From positions 1 to 13,690 of the forward strand of contig NW_013654787.1 of assembly GCF_000499385.1 (NCBI RefSeq): a stretch of DNA of 13,690 nt, in the 5' to 3' direction. Origin of the DNA: Eimeria necatrix. Its lineage: Eukaryota; Apicomplexa; Conoidasida; Eucoccidiorida; Eimeriidae. A program made the translations under genes and the position numbers. The first letter of the stretch is position 1, and every line of letters starts with the position of its first letter. The notes under the pieces are model-generated. The model worked only from the letters and a program-made list of their open reading frames with translations, did not search any database and was not told the DNA's origin. This document shows positions 1 to 9,007 of the stretch, one piece after another.

Positions 1-233
1 TTGGGTGCGCGAACGCGCTCGGCATTTGTTTCGGAGCGCTAGCATGCAGACTGCCTTGATATTGACCTCTGCCTCCCTCTGAACAGTTTCCGCAGGGTCC
101 ACCAAATCAACACCGATACGGACAAAGTGACCCTTTGCATATTGCAGCTTTCAGCACTTTGCGTCACACTGCTTTTTACGCCGTGTCGACAGGCTTAAAG
201 ACGAGCGCGACTAAGGCGACATAAGCATTGCCT

Positions 234-494
234 TCACCGTAGAAGCGGCAGCCCTAGTTCGTCAGGTAAACAGCCTGGACGGATTATTGGCAAGGCTCGC
301 GGCAGCACATTTTGACAAGATTCGGATTTTGTGAGTTCGCTGTGGTTGTCTGCGAGCTGGAAGACCTTGACGGGAAGGCTTGATGCAAAATGCATGTCAT
401 TCCTGGAAGACGTGAGAATGCTTTCTTTCAGTGCTGTTGCCAGTATATGTGTTGAGAGAAACTTCGCTTCTGTGAGTTGCGTGTGGCTCAGCAA
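234..494 (-). CDS. candidate coding frame, unrecognised
   Basis: An open minus-strand frame of about 86 codons ends in TGA at 234-236. The translation is mixed and soluble-looking, with a segment reading TEAKFLSTHILATALKESIL that could form a helix. Many codons end in G or C, which sets it apart from the AT-richer flanks. There is no domain I recognise. The upstream edge begins with a TTG codon, so a true start or splice acceptor is not established. A possible acceptor, caactcacag, lies just inside the frame. No poly(A) signal was seen downstream on this strand. The length is unremarkable for chance, so this is a weak candidate. Confidence 0.18.
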   Translation of the reverse strand: MLSHTQLTEAKFLSTHILATALKESILTSSRNDMHFASSLPVKVFQLADNHSELTKSESCQNVLPRALPIIRPGCLPDELGLPLLR

Positions 495-719
495 GTATGC
501 ATTACTCTAGCCCTAACGTGCCCATGCACCGAAGAGAAATTTGCGCAGTGCGTTCGACGCGCAGCGGGAGTGCAAAAGTGTGGGCCCAGTTTTCGTATCG
601 CACTGCGGAATAGCTCACGTAGGCTAGATGGCTTCGACATGATATATATGTTTTGAGCACTCAAAGTGTAGCAGCCCATGATGCGTTTATTGCCGTGAGC
701 GTTAGAGCTACGGACGTAC

Positions 720-1032
720 ATGGATGGAGATATGGCAGAACCAGGCGTTCACTGCGTCAGCATAGGACGTGCGGTTCATGTGTTTTATGGGAGACCCCGA
801 GCACGGGGCCAGGGCAAAGTCGACCATTCTGCATCTTCGGATGCACTTAGTGACGTAGTATTTTGTGGTGCAGGACGTACGAGGTTTAGACAAGCTAAAG
901 GAAAATGCTTGTATTTGCTTTCTTTGGGACGACATTCTTTTTCTCACAGTGCTGCGTTTGATGTACTTCTTCCGCTTGTGTTCCAATATGAGCATTGGGA
1001 TCCGAGTTATTACCCGTTCTGTGTGGTGTTAG
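720..1032 (+). CDS. candidate first exon of a two-exon gene, unrecognised
   Basis: An ATG at 720 opens a frame that stays open to 1100. A donor-like TTAG|GTGTGA falls at 1032/1033. Ending the exon there leaves one base of a split codon. That matches the acceptor at 1280-1281, whose exon needs exactly one base. The encoded N-terminal part starts MDGDMAEPGVHCVSIGRAVH and contains SSDALSDVVFCGAGRTRF. No domain is recognised. The start context is poor, with T at position -3. The continuation past the donor (GLVHMCGMLCLFVCC) looks less like protein, which weakly favours splicing. Without homology or transcript data this is speculative. Confidence 0.25.
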
Positions 1033-1281
1033 GTGTGACGAAACGGAATATTGGACTAGTTCACATGTGTGGCATGTTGTGCCTCTTTGTGTGCTGCTAA
1101 AGAAGAGCTAATTTCGGAGCATTGCAGCATCATTTGCGAACAACTCCCTGATTTTCTGCCGAGCTTGTCCGAATGCGTTTTCATCATAGGGGAGAGCTTC
1201 GCCGAATGATTCGCACTCCTAGTACGATGAGTTCTTTGCATACACGCACGATGCTTAACCTAATTTTTCCCCCCCCCGTAG

Positions 1282-1361
1282 CGTCCTACCGTCAAAAGGT
1301 GTCCTGCGTGTCTGCCATACTCCAATACGTCGGAACTCGCGGTAGTGTCAGTGCAGCTTGA
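1282..1361 (+). CDS. candidate second exon, paired with 720-1032
   Basis: This exon is preceded by a strong-looking acceptor: CTTAACC as a possible branch site, then T5, C9 and GTAG at 1280-1281. Joined to the donor at 1032, the split codon G|CG keeps the frame open through SYRQKVSCVSAILQYVGTRG to TGA at 1359-1361. The whole product would be 130 residues with a 249-nt intron. No AATAAA follows nearby, so the gene could continue through a further donor inside this piece, such as CAAAAG|GTGTCC. The function is unknown. Confidence 0.22.
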
Positions 1362-1501
1362 ATACCTGTTGCAAGATTATGGAGTTGTTGCAACCAAGTT
1401 GTTGCGTGGCGCATTTTCTGCCTTTCCCTGGCATATTGGTCTGAGGAGCGGACGGTAGGCGCTTTGCGCCTGCAGGTAGATTGTTTTTCCATTGGCACTG
1501 T
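1292..1501 (-). CDS. candidate terminal exon on the opposite strand, unrecognised
   Basis: This minus-strand frame starts just after a plausible acceptor (gctgcatctgtgcag) in phase 0 and ends in TGA at 1292-1294. It encodes about 69 residues rich in charged and polar residues, including SSDQYARERQKMRHATTWLQ. It overlaps the plus-strand exon proposed at 1282-1361, so at most one of the two is likely real. I see no minus-strand AATAAA close downstream. No family is recognised. Confidence 0.18.
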   Translation of the reverse strand, partial: TVPMEKQSTCRRKAPTVRSSDQYARERQKMRHATTWLQQLHNLATGIQAALTLPRVPTYWSMADTQDTF

Positions 1502-2388
1502 CTGCACAGATGCAGCTTCAGGGTTCTTTAAGTAAACTGATTGTTGTGGAGGGCAATTCTCATATATACTTGCGCGACATTAATTGCCCACCATAAGCTG
1601 TATCTTCATTATTCACGTTTCAGCCACCAATAAGAACATTGACAAAGCAAGCTAGCCTTTAGGGAAATCCCGCACATCGATGGATAATTTCGAGATCAAT
1701 TCTCAAGACTATCGGAAGCGTAAGCTCCATTAGTGCTGCCAATTTACAAGCTTTGTGGAAATGCACGTTGAACGTCACATAAATATGATGCCATTGTGAT
1801 GTTTCCGTGATATGACGTGTGTGGCGTGCAGTGACTGCCCTGTCCTGTAAGGCAACTTTGATTCACACTATGCTGTGTGCGAAGCAAAATGTTCAGTTAC
1901 AAGTTGGATCCTCAGTGGTCTAGGTGACTTAGGGATGCACGTGATGTCTATGTCTCTGCTTCGTGCTTGGCCAGGGAGTGAACTGTTGTTTTTCTTCCTG
2001 GTTGCAATTGCCTTCAACAATGTTATGCCTGTCTTCATTTTCCTCCCGACAGAATTGCGTAGCTTGTGCGTTGTCCTTGTTATTTCCTTCTGTTTTGTGC
2101 GTTTGGGCAACGTTTTTGGCAAAAAGGGAGCTTGCAGAAGTAAACAATGTTTTGGTGCCTTGTGACACAAAGCAGTGAAAGCAAATAGGTAGCTCATTCG
2201 TACGCAATTTCTGACCTTGCAGATGTACGGCAGAATTGCATCTCCAGCTTTTAGGCATCAATCGCGCACATGGTAACAGTTGTAAGCTGTCACTTCGATC
2301 CGCATTCGCAGCGCCACGTTATGGTCAGAGTCCGCAGGTTTGTTGTGCCTTGGCCTTTGCAACTACGAGCAAACTTTCTCTTTTGCAG

Positions 2389-2691
2389 AACAGCCATAGA
2401 TTTAAAGCTGCTGGTTCTCGCAGGGTATTGCTGTGCGGCCTTCCGTGGCATTTCCCAAATTGCAATACACATGCTAGCCCGGCAGTTTTTTCTGCAAGCA
2501 GCACTTTGCCATCTAGTGGCGTGTACTATACGTTTGAGGAGCGCAATGCACCACAGCTTCCTGAGCTTGTGGATGGAGCTTCTTCCGGCTGGCAAGCCCC
2601 CACAGCAGACCAATTGTTTCGAGCTTTTTCGCTGTCTAAGCGCAACGAGCTTAGGCGCGTGCAATTTTTACCGATTCAGAGAACTGAATAG
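2389..2691 (+). CDS. candidate terminal exon with poly(A) signal, unrecognised
   Basis: A pyrimidine-rich acceptor (tttctcttttgcag, AG at 2387-2388) opens a phase-0 frame of 100 codons. It ends in TAG at 2689-2691, and an AATAAA follows 72 bases later. The first half is basic and serine-rich. The second half reads GVYYTFEERNAPQLPELVDG and then ADQLFRAFSLSKRNELRRVQ, with a charged, amphipathic composition typical of real protein rather than chance. The same frame is open further upstream to 2236, but that part is Cys/Leu-rich and reads more like intron. I do not recognise the product. Acceptor, frame, stop and poly(A) signal agree, making this one of the better candidates in the window. Confidence 0.38.
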   Translation, partial: NSHRFKAAGSRRVLLCGLPWHFPNCNTHASPAVFSASSTLPSSGVYYTFEERNAPQLPELVDGASSGWQAPTADQLFRAFSLSKRNELRRVQFLPIQRTE

Positions 2692-2762
2692 AGCATTAGC
2701 ACAGCCTTTTTTGCAGTTTCGCTTCGTTCACAGTCAGTACGCGATTAATAGGGGCAACGTCT

Positions 2763-2768
2763 AATAAA
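2763..2768 (+). terminator. poly(A) signal AATAAA
   Basis: A canonical AATAAA lies 72 bases past the TAG at 2689-2691 on the same strand, a normal 3'-UTR distance. A single hexamer is expected by chance every few kilobases, so its weight comes from its position behind the candidate terminal exon. Confidence 0.35.
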
Positions 2769-2799
2769 ACACTGTTTCATAATCGCGGGCGTCTGCGCC

Positions 2800-3015
2800 C
2801 TAAACAGAATCGAGAGCTTGGTGGAGTGTATGAACCACATGCCACTCAGCCGACACCGCGTCACTCAAGACAATGGAGTTGACACGGTATGCGAATAGGC
2901 AATACCTCAGAATTTTCCATAGTCGTTCTACCGTGAACGTGTGGACGACAATCTGTTGTGTTCCAGGAGGTATGTAATTCCGTAGAGGAGTACGTAATGC
3001 GCATTGTCCCCTCAT
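2800..3015 (-). CDS. candidate coding frame, tail-to-tail with 2389-2691
   Basis: A minus-strand frame with ATG at 3015-3013 and stop TAG at 2802-2800 encodes 71 residues. After a short basic start it reads TFTVERLWKILRYCLFAYRV and ends EWHVVHTLHQALDSV. This is hydrophobic and helical-looking, with no domain I recognise. A TGCATGC word (3026-3032) and AATAAA (3020-3015) lie just upstream of the ATG. If real, it converges on the plus-strand exon that ends at 2691. It may be a small gene or a terminal exon whose acceptor lies near 3030. The length is compatible with chance. Confidence 0.22.
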   Translation of the reverse strand: MRGQCALRTPLRNYIPPGTQQIVVHTFTVERLWKILRYCLFAYRVNSIVLSDAVSAEWHVVHTLHQALDSV

Positions 3016-3584
3016 TTATTCTCGCTGCATGCGCAGTGATGCTGAGGAATCAATTCTTATCCAATTTTTTACTGTAACACAGCAGCAAGAAACCAAGTGC
3101 AATTTTAGTCATCCCAGGTTCTATAGCATTGTGTGTCAAAGCGCCTCAATGGCAAAAGTAACCGTCCGCTGCACGCTGCTTTGCGAGTAATGTTCATGTG
3201 GTTCACAGATGCTGCTGAATGTAGAAAAGTGGATGCTTTAACGCATATCTGCATGTGTGTCTGTACTGCAAATGACGTGCGAATGATCACGCTTAGTCAC
3301 TGCAAGCCGTGATGCTCGCGTGCGCTAGCTATAACCAGAACCAAGAGTGCTCCATGGCCCGGTTAGGATGGGCCTGATACATGCAAGCTTTTCTATAATC
3401 CCCTTCTAAAGCTCAACTGTTACCCTCGGCCATGTTTGCATACACGCAGCACTGCTGGTGGATGAGCCACAACATCAGCAGCGTATACTATTTAAGTCAG
3501 TTACTGGAGTCGCGACTTATGATGGGAATGGTGCGTGATGAGTGTACTGCCACCTCGATTTTCCCATCTTGTTTGTACTGACAG

Positions 3585-3891
3585 ACACTTTGTTTCGAAA
3601 TGCGTCAGCTGGAATATCCGTCGGAGCTTGCGTCCACGTACTAAACACTTGCGTTACATTGTGGAAGATTGTGTTTCGCCAAGACGTGAACCAGACTTGC
3701 GGAAACATCGAGCTTCGCTCTATCTGGAAAACGATGTGGATTTGACAAGAATCCGGTTGCAGAAGAAGCTGGCTTATTGCGTCTCATTTTTTCCAATAAG
3801 GAAGAACACAGTCCTAGGGACGCTATTTTTTTGGCTTCTTTTTCTTGTGCCATCGTTGTCTGCCAATTTTCTGGTCATTCGCCACAAAGAG
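3585..3891 (+). CDS. candidate internal exon encoding a membrane segment
   Basis: The exon is bounded by an acceptor with a long pyrimidine stretch (cccatcttgtttgtactgacag, AG at 3583-3584) and a donor GAG|GTAATG at 3891/3892. The 307-nt piece is open in one frame. It encodes a basic, charged region (for example YLENDVDLTRIRLQKKLAYC) followed by one strongly hydrophobic stretch, TVLGTLFFWLLFLVPSLSAN, which could span a membrane. The frame closes 21 bases after the donor at TAA. No family is recognised. No partner exons could be fixed confidently on either side. Confidence 0.28.
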
Positions 3892-4244
3892 GTAATGGCA
3901 CTAAGCAGCTAAATTAGCTTGTGGTTCAGTAATGTTTTAACAGTACGAGACATGAGATGCGCAGCGTTGGGATTGCTGGGCCAGAAGATAACGTTGGCTC
4001 GCTGGATGGCGGTGCGAAAATTAATTCTTCGCGCGTGCACATTGCCGGACAAGGTTCTTTGAAGCTTTTAATGGGGTTTTCAGTGACGCTGCAAGTGCGT
4101 TAGAATATCCGTAATGCCACGTGTGCGTGCTTCCTGCCCGGAGTCGGCATATGCGTAAGTGGCGCTGTATTTGCCACGGAACGTTTCCAAAAATTTCGCT
4201 ATCCGCTTGTCAGACAGGTACTTCTTCAGGCGTTCCAGATGGGC

Positions 4245-4659
4245 TCATTTGATAGACACTTGTTGAAAATAACGTGCACTGCTTTGAATGCACGCAATCA
4301 AATGAGTTGCAGCTATGACAGGGTCAGCCTGAATTGAACTTCGGCGAAGGAAAGGCATGGATTCTTTATATTTGCTAGCCCAATTACTGAACACATAGCT
4401 CCAGTTCAAAAGAATTGCACCAAATTTGGTCCAGCTGCTAACAATCTGCGAGGCACTATTGTGAGTATGAACCTGTGTGAATGCCGAACAGATGGTATGT
4501 GGCTCATCACGTGCCTTTGCCGAAGCAATAGAAAGCATCTTCCAGAGTACATGACGAACAAAACGTGTCGATCGTGTACGGTTGAAAGCCATGAAACAAC
4601 GTCGAAAGTCCTGCGGCGGCAAAAGGATTACCACCGTGACTTCTCTTTGAAATTTCGTG
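4245..4659 (-). CDS. candidate terminal exon within the longest ORF of the window
   Basis: The longest start-to-stop frame in the window is 178 codons (ATG at 4781, TGA at 4247-4245). The first 40 codons look unlike protein. A good acceptor (cagccccgcttttcag) opens the exon at 4659, and from there the reading improves. It includes REVTVVILLPPQDFRRCFMA and, later, WTKFGAILLNWSYVFSNWAS, followed by a helical C-terminus. There is no recognisable domain or motif. AATAAA at 4789-4784 lies upstream of this piece, so if that signal ends the gene at 4952-5870 this would be a separate gene. The length is only slightly above the chance maximum. Confidence 0.22.
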
Positions 4660-4783
4660 CTGAAAAGCGGGGCTGATGCGGGATGCGTTGCAGTTCCTGG
4701 TGTGCTTCTTTCTGAGATGTGCTTCTGTGAAGTACAGGCATGCATATAAGCGACATGACGTAGTTGCTCGATTTTTTTCATCT

Positions 4784-4789
4784 TTTATT
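4784..4789 (-). terminator. poly(A) signal AATAAA (minus strand)
   Basis: TTTATT on the plus strand reads AATAAA on the minus strand, about 160 bases beyond the TAG at 4954-4952. It is well placed to end the candidate minus-strand gene at 4952-5870. The evidence is position only. Confidence 0.3.
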
Positions 4790-4951
4790 GTCCTTTGGAT
4801 GCGCAGGAGCCAAGTTACCGTCAGTTAAGGTTTGCTCCCTGCTTACGACGTAGGAAGGGTAGTTGCTTAGGTGTGCCATGGACGCGTTTTGTAGAAGAGC
4901 ACAGCCACAGTACATGTTGCACTCTAACTCTGCTACGATGAAAATCCTATT

Positions 4952-5372
4952 CTATAATCGCTTCCTGTTGAAATGTTGGTCACGATTGCCCTCCAGGTCC
5001 ACGGACGGGGCACATAAGGGTTCTTTTGCATAAGAAAATAAGTTGTAAAAGGCTTTATTTGCATCCGGGCGCCGTTGCATTAACGCAACACATAGGCGTG
5101 CCAGGATAAGGTCGCTGGCTTTGTAGTTAGTCCAAATATCGACAGTTTCTTCGGCAGATCGCGCCGCTAGAGCAACGTAGGCGTTTGCTACCGTACAGAT
5201 GCGATGCAATTTTGGGTGTCCTTCGAGCAATTGCAAATAACAGGTTCACGAACGCTGCAGGGCTGTCGCAATTCTGTAGCTTCAGAAAGCTAGAACTCTC
5301 CACACGTTTTGAAATGGAGTTTAGAAGGTGCATCACTAGGGTATTGATTGATGCACAACTAGACCTAGGTAA
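4952..5372 (-). CDS. candidate terminal exon with an internal frame change
   Basis: Two overlapping minus-strand frames each look coding over a different part. The upstream frame (open from about 5393, phase-0 acceptor ggcag at 5373) reads SINTLVMHLLNSISKRVESS and then AAFVNLLFAIARRTPKIASH. The downstream frame reads VANAYVALAARSAEETVDIW, then SDLILARLCVALMQRRPDAN, ending NRKRL and TAG. The switch falls near 5165-5240. A one-base indel would join them, and so would a very short GT-AG segment (for example 25 nt: gtagcaaacg...ctctag, length 1 mod 3). The protein is helical and Ala/Leu-rich, loosely like helical-repeat organellar RNA-binding proteins, but I cannot assign it. It could also be a decaying gene or a sequencing indel. 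Confidence 0.33.
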
Positions 5373-5672
5373 CTGCCTTGTTTTGCGATGTTTCTAGTCA
5401 TCATGTCAATTTTTTTGTGCCCGAGATTATCACCTACTTGTGCCTTCGCACCTGGGGTGTGCTTTATAGACTACCCAGATGTTCCCTCTCTAGTACTATT
5501 GAGGAGCAACTTGTATACTGCCTTGTGCTGGGCTTAGAGTACTCCGTGCGCGTGTTGTGTAAGCGTGTAGAAGCCTCTGGATGTGTTGATGGGAAGACGA
5601 CTCATATCCAGCAAGTATGTGTCCTCGTGGGTTAAGCTTAGTGGCGTCTGTATCCGCTTTGAAAACATTTAC

Positions 5673-5870
5673 CTTGATGTTCATGTTGGTGAATATGCTG
5701 GCTGAGTCTGCAGCGGCGTGCGGGCGTATCTCTTGCGTCAGGCAGACTGTTGCAGTTGTCAGGTGTGGAGCGGCACAATCGGCGTTGTTTGGATCTGGAC
5801 GTCGCACAGCTAGTACGTTAGTCTGCGTGGCTTGCGAACTACAGTGGCCATATCGATGCACGCAATGAAT
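5673..5870 (-). CDS. candidate internal exon, phase 0 at both ends
   Basis: The exon lies between an acceptor (gtgcgttatctgcag) and a good donor (AAG|GTAAAT). It is exactly 66 codons and symmetric. Codons follow the RNY pattern through most of its length, and the reading includes AVRRPDPNNADCAAPHLTTA. Its phase-0 donor matches the phase-0 acceptor at 5373, giving a 300-nt intron to the next candidate exon on this strand. The frame stays open on both sides (5496-6005), so the splice sites are not required by stops. No family is recognised. The opposite strand is also open here (5617-5868) but reads as a shadow. Confidence 0.33.
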
Positions 5871-6062
5871 CTGCAGATAACGCACATATGTTTTTGTATA
5901 AATAACGCGAGAAAAACTTGATCCAAAAGACTGAGGTTCATTCGAATTTGATTCCCTATTGCTGCACACCAGCTGTATGAATGGCTTTCTTTCTGGCTTT
6001 AGCAATGCTTATTGGTCACTCGACAACAGAGATGGCGGCAGAGTTTATGTCGCATCTTTCAG

Positions 6063-6287
6063 AGTTTTGTAGCTCGTGTTTCTGCTAGTGCTAGTATACT
6101 GTATCATCAGGACAGCCTCACTGAGATGAAATTTACACCAATTCGCAATCACAGCTTTTCCGGAATAGCTCGCAGTTCCGCAACAAAGAATATGCGAATG
6201 CTTCTTACTCAGGAAGTGTGCCAAAGTAAAAATGTTTGTTTTGTTTCCGCCGCACGCATGCTGCTAGTGCTGGAATTTTTGCGATGA
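6063..6287 (+). CDS. candidate terminal exon, unrecognised
   Basis: A phase-0 acceptor (tatgtcgcatctttcag) opens 74 codons ending in TGA at 6285-6287. The frame runs SFVARVSASASILYHQDSLT, then TEMKFTPIRNHSFSGIARSS, ending in a hydrophobic tail (MLLVLEFLR). Many codons have a purine in the first position. The open frame extends a further 51 bases upstream. There is no AATAAA shortly downstream and no domain I recognise. Confidence 0.22.
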   Translation, partial: SFVARVSASASILYHQDSLTEMKFTPIRNHSFSGIARSSATKNMRMLLTQEVCQSKNVCFVSAARMLLVLEFLR

Positions 6288-6663
6288 AACTAAATAGCAC
6301 GGCAAACCTGAGAAACGGAGACACATTTGTTTGAAGAGGAAGGCACCTATTTCAAGCGTGATGTGTTTGAAAAGCAACAACGGCTACGTTTGTTGAGAAC
6401 GCGAACGATGTGTACCTAGGAGAAAAGCCATGCCTTTGTGTTCTAATATGTATGGCTTAGGTGGCGGTGTCGTGGAATATATCTAATATCTGCAGTTCAG
6501 CTCGACCGAGAAATCTTTCAGATGATGGCCGGCAACATTGCAAAATGACAAAAACAGTATATTGCGCCTCTTATAGGCATTCTGATTGTAGTTTCCGTTT
6601 TTTCTGGGGCTTGAGAATGGCCTGCTGCTCATTCAGAATTACGTTGCAGTCAAGGCCAATTTC

Positions 6664-6832
6664 TTAAAATTTGTGTTTGTGTGCCGATGCATCAAAAGTT
6701 TGTCCGGTAATCATTGCTTTAATATTGAAGATGATGGTGTTTCTGTTTGAGTCAGCATAATCGGGAGATTTCTGTCTCGATCCCCTCGCTCTCTGGGCAT
6801 GGTAAATTGATCTTGGATGCAGTTGAACACTG
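6664..6832 (-). CDS. candidate terminal exon, unrecognised
   Basis: This minus-strand frame is opened by an acceptor-like tacaatgtattgacag (AG at 6834-6833) and ends in TAA at 6666-6664. It is rich in RNY codons. It reads SSVQLHPRSIYHAQRARGSR, then DYADSNRNTIIFNIKAMITG, ending ASAHKHKF. The composition is polar and basic. The frame opens immediately after a TGA just upstream of 6861, so it must begin by splicing or at a GTG. It is adjacent to, and converges with, a plus-strand open frame at 6461-6667 that I judged less convincing. No family is recognised. Confidence 0.25.
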
Positions 6833-6964
6833 CTGTCAATACATTGTATAGGCAGAGACACTCATGACTCGCGAGATGAGGGAGATCACGATTAAATCTT
6901 CAAAGATGGGTAACCATGTATGTAAAAAGCATATTTGTGCCTCGGGCATTTGGCCAGCTATCAG

Positions 6965-7227
6965 CTAGACGCGACAAAAGTAGTGGATCTAGGAGTTCTT
7001 GAAATGTGTAATCAAGCGAGAAAAATTAAGGACGAATATTTTTGTGGGCCTGCATGCAGAATAAAACCTCAGGATTCAGGCAAAGTGGTTCAGGTGCAAA
7101 AGAAAGGCAAACAGCCATTCCCTTATTCTCGAAGCTGATCCAAAGGGACGACAAGAAGGGTCAAGGCGACCTGGAGTGCTTTCGAAACGTGCTGCAGACG
7201 TCGAATTTGGAATTAAAGGCAAAGTAA
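6965..7227 (+). CDS. candidate coding locus that switches frame, unrecognised
   Basis: The first frame, from a phase-0 acceptor (tttggccagctatcag), reads LDATKVVDLGVLEMCNQARK and then IKDEYFCGPACRIKPQDSGK, with very purine-first codons. It stops with TGA at 7136-7138. From about 7135 a second frame takes over and reads LIQRDDKKGQGDLECFRNVL, ending ELKAK and TAA at 7225-7227, with many codons ending in G or C. A GT-AG segment at 7094-7134 (CAG|GTGCAA ... attcccttattctcgaag, 41 nt) would join the two in phase and give 73 residues. A frameshift would do the same. It is Lys/Asp/Glu-rich, unlike chance frames here. The function is unknown. Confidence 0.3.
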
Positions 7228-7264
7228 GCACAAACCAACACAAACCATTCAGAATTTGCATGTA

Positions 7265-8415
7265 AAAAGGCTGTGAGGACTAATGTGATGCGCGTGATGC
7301 GCATACATTGGTGCATACAATAGTTTGCCATCTGCGTTGTTTCTGGCATGTTCATAAAAGACATGAGTGTCTACCATCTTTACAGAGCAAACGTGGTGCA
7401 GGGCTTGCCCATACAAAGATTGTAAATTCCTGAATTTCGAATCCGGGATTGTGTGACAATTACAAATGAAAAATGGCAGGCAATTGGCCCACTATGAAGT
7501 ACGTCAACTTTGGGGCTGAAAGCTGTCTACTGAGTTACATTGCTAGTTGTGTCGTTCTCCCGAGTGCGCTTTTGTTTGCTAAGTGCTCGATGAGTTGTAT
7601 GGGACCCCACATGCAATGTACGCGTGCATGGTTACGCACGTGACCTTTGCACCTCTCTTAAGTGCTGGTCGAGATAAGCGTTGTGCCTAGGATTGTTTTG
7701 TTGCTTACTCGGTGGAACCCTAAAAAACATTCATCTAGGACAATGCGCTTCGTAGCAATACACAAGAAAAAATTGATATAATGCATTATCGAGACACACT
7801 GCCAGGCTGCATGCGATGTACCGTGAAATTTTGTCGGTCTGGATATGTTCGAAGTTACGAAACCAAGTCAGCTAACAAGGGTCTTTATGGCGTGCCATTT
7901 TTGGGCATCAGCTGTTAAGTGACTGGTGGGCTGAGGCTCCACAGTCTGCACCGTGGCTTCCTAATGCGTATGAAACATTCGTATTTTGCTACATATGAGC
8001 CGCAGCAAGTGCGGTGTAACACTTCGGCAGTCGTGAGCATTTTTAATAACAACAAAGTCTTGGGCGTGTTGCTTTACAATTGCGCCAGATGACTATCTTC
8101 GGCTATTCTATGACGTCCATTGCGTACCGCAACAGGACGTGCGTCAGGCTGCGGTGACTCGACTGAAATGTAACATCATTTGCTATGTCCCAGCTATCGT
8201 TAAAGCTGAAATTGTCTCTAATTAGGATATGCCATGATATTGTTAACTCAGTAAGAGACACACTTGAAGGCTTGAGCATTAAATGATAAAAGGTCGCAAT
8301 TTACGCTTAACTGCAGGAAGTATGCGTTTGCTGCTATGCGGCGGTTCGTTGTCGATTCTTTGTATTCGCTCTTTTCCGCCGACCGGAATGTAAAACGTAA
8401 GCTGCTAATTCACAA
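7265..8415. other. stretch without a supported gene
   Basis: Apart from the edge of a weak minus-strand frame (7161-7364), neither strand has an open frame of 60 codons or more across about 1.1 kb. I see no RNA gene, tandem array or transposon end. There is a TGCATGC word at 7808-7814 and small repeats at its left edge. It is probably intergenic or intronic. Confidence 0.5.
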
Positions 8416-8721
8416 TTAATGGGGATTGAATGTGGGGTTTGAAGCAAGAATATGCAGCCGGAAGAACAAAAGAAACATTTGCTGACGGCAGAGAGTCGGT
8501 TCTGCTGTCACATACGTTCCTAGACGTCTGGTCGCGATGTCATTCATGTGTATCTTCTGCTGGAAATCCAGAACGATGTGGCATCGTTTGACTTGCGCTA
8601 AACTCTTGCAAAGCCTATAGTTTTTGTAAGATGGGCCGTGCGCTGGATATTCTAGAGCTGGAGGTCCGTGGATAACGAAACCCGAGAAACCAACAATCTT
8701 CGACTGTGCTTTTTTTTTCAT
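8416..8721 (-). CDS. candidate coding frame, unrecognised
   Basis: A minus-strand frame of 101 codons runs from ATG at 8721-8719 to TAA at 8418-8416. It starts with a lysine run on an A-tract, then reads SKIVGFSGFVIHGPPALEYP, later VKRCHIVLDFQQKIHMNDIA, and ends NPTFNPH. RNY codons are frequent throughout. No domain is recognised. The A-tract at the start could instead be non-coding, with the coding part entered by splicing after gcacag. I see no poly(A) signal close downstream on this strand. The length is compatible with chance. Confidence 0.22.
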   Translation of the reverse strand: MKKKAQSKIVGFSGFVIHGPPALEYPAHGPSYKNYRLCKSLAQVKRCHIVLDFQQKIHMNDIATRRLGTYVTAEPTLCRQQMFLLFFRLHILASNPTFNPH

Positions 8722-9007
8722 GATAAGTTATGCAATGACAGCCGAAGCACAATATATGTTGTTGCTATGCCGTCCGTTTTACTGGTTTGATTAAAACAGC
8801 GTCAATAGTTTTGCTGCTCGCAACCTTCAATGACTAGGAGCATACAGAGACGTGTGCACGGAATGATTTCGTCGCAGTGATATCAGAACACAGTACTCCG
8901 TGGAACAGGCATTTGACTCTACATGGCCGTGGCTGGTCAGGAGAAAACAATGAACTTAGCTTCGGGACGTGCTTTGCCAGACTAAAACATGCAAATTCCT
9001 CCCTACC

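Noticed and set aside
720..995. Minus-strand frame 708-995
   Set aside because: It starts with a lysine/arginine run, lacks RNY pattern and lies opposite the better plus-strand reading.
1458..1470. GGCGC-TTT-GCGCC hairpin
   Set aside because: Five-base arms are expected by chance at this scale, and no T run follows.
1868..2261. Overlapping open frames on both strands (for example 1875-2165 and 1868-2197)
   Set aside because: The plus strand is T-rich and gives only hydrophobic or Cys-rich readings without splice or poly(A) support; it is better read as intron or intergenic sequence.
7060..7065. AATAAA on the plus strand
   Set aside because: It lies inside the coding-like segment 6965-7093 rather than after a stop, so it was not called as a poly(A) signal.
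7229..7248. Two tandem copies of CACAAACCAN
   Set aside because: Only two short units; not a meaningful repeat array.
7286..7303. gtgatgcg repeated twice (gtgatgcgcgtgatgcg)
   Set aside because: Two units only; no sign of a minisatellite or origin array.
7431..7450. ttcgaatccggg resembling a tRNA B box
   Set aside because: Flanking bases cannot form a T-arm stem, and no A box or acceptor stem fits around it.
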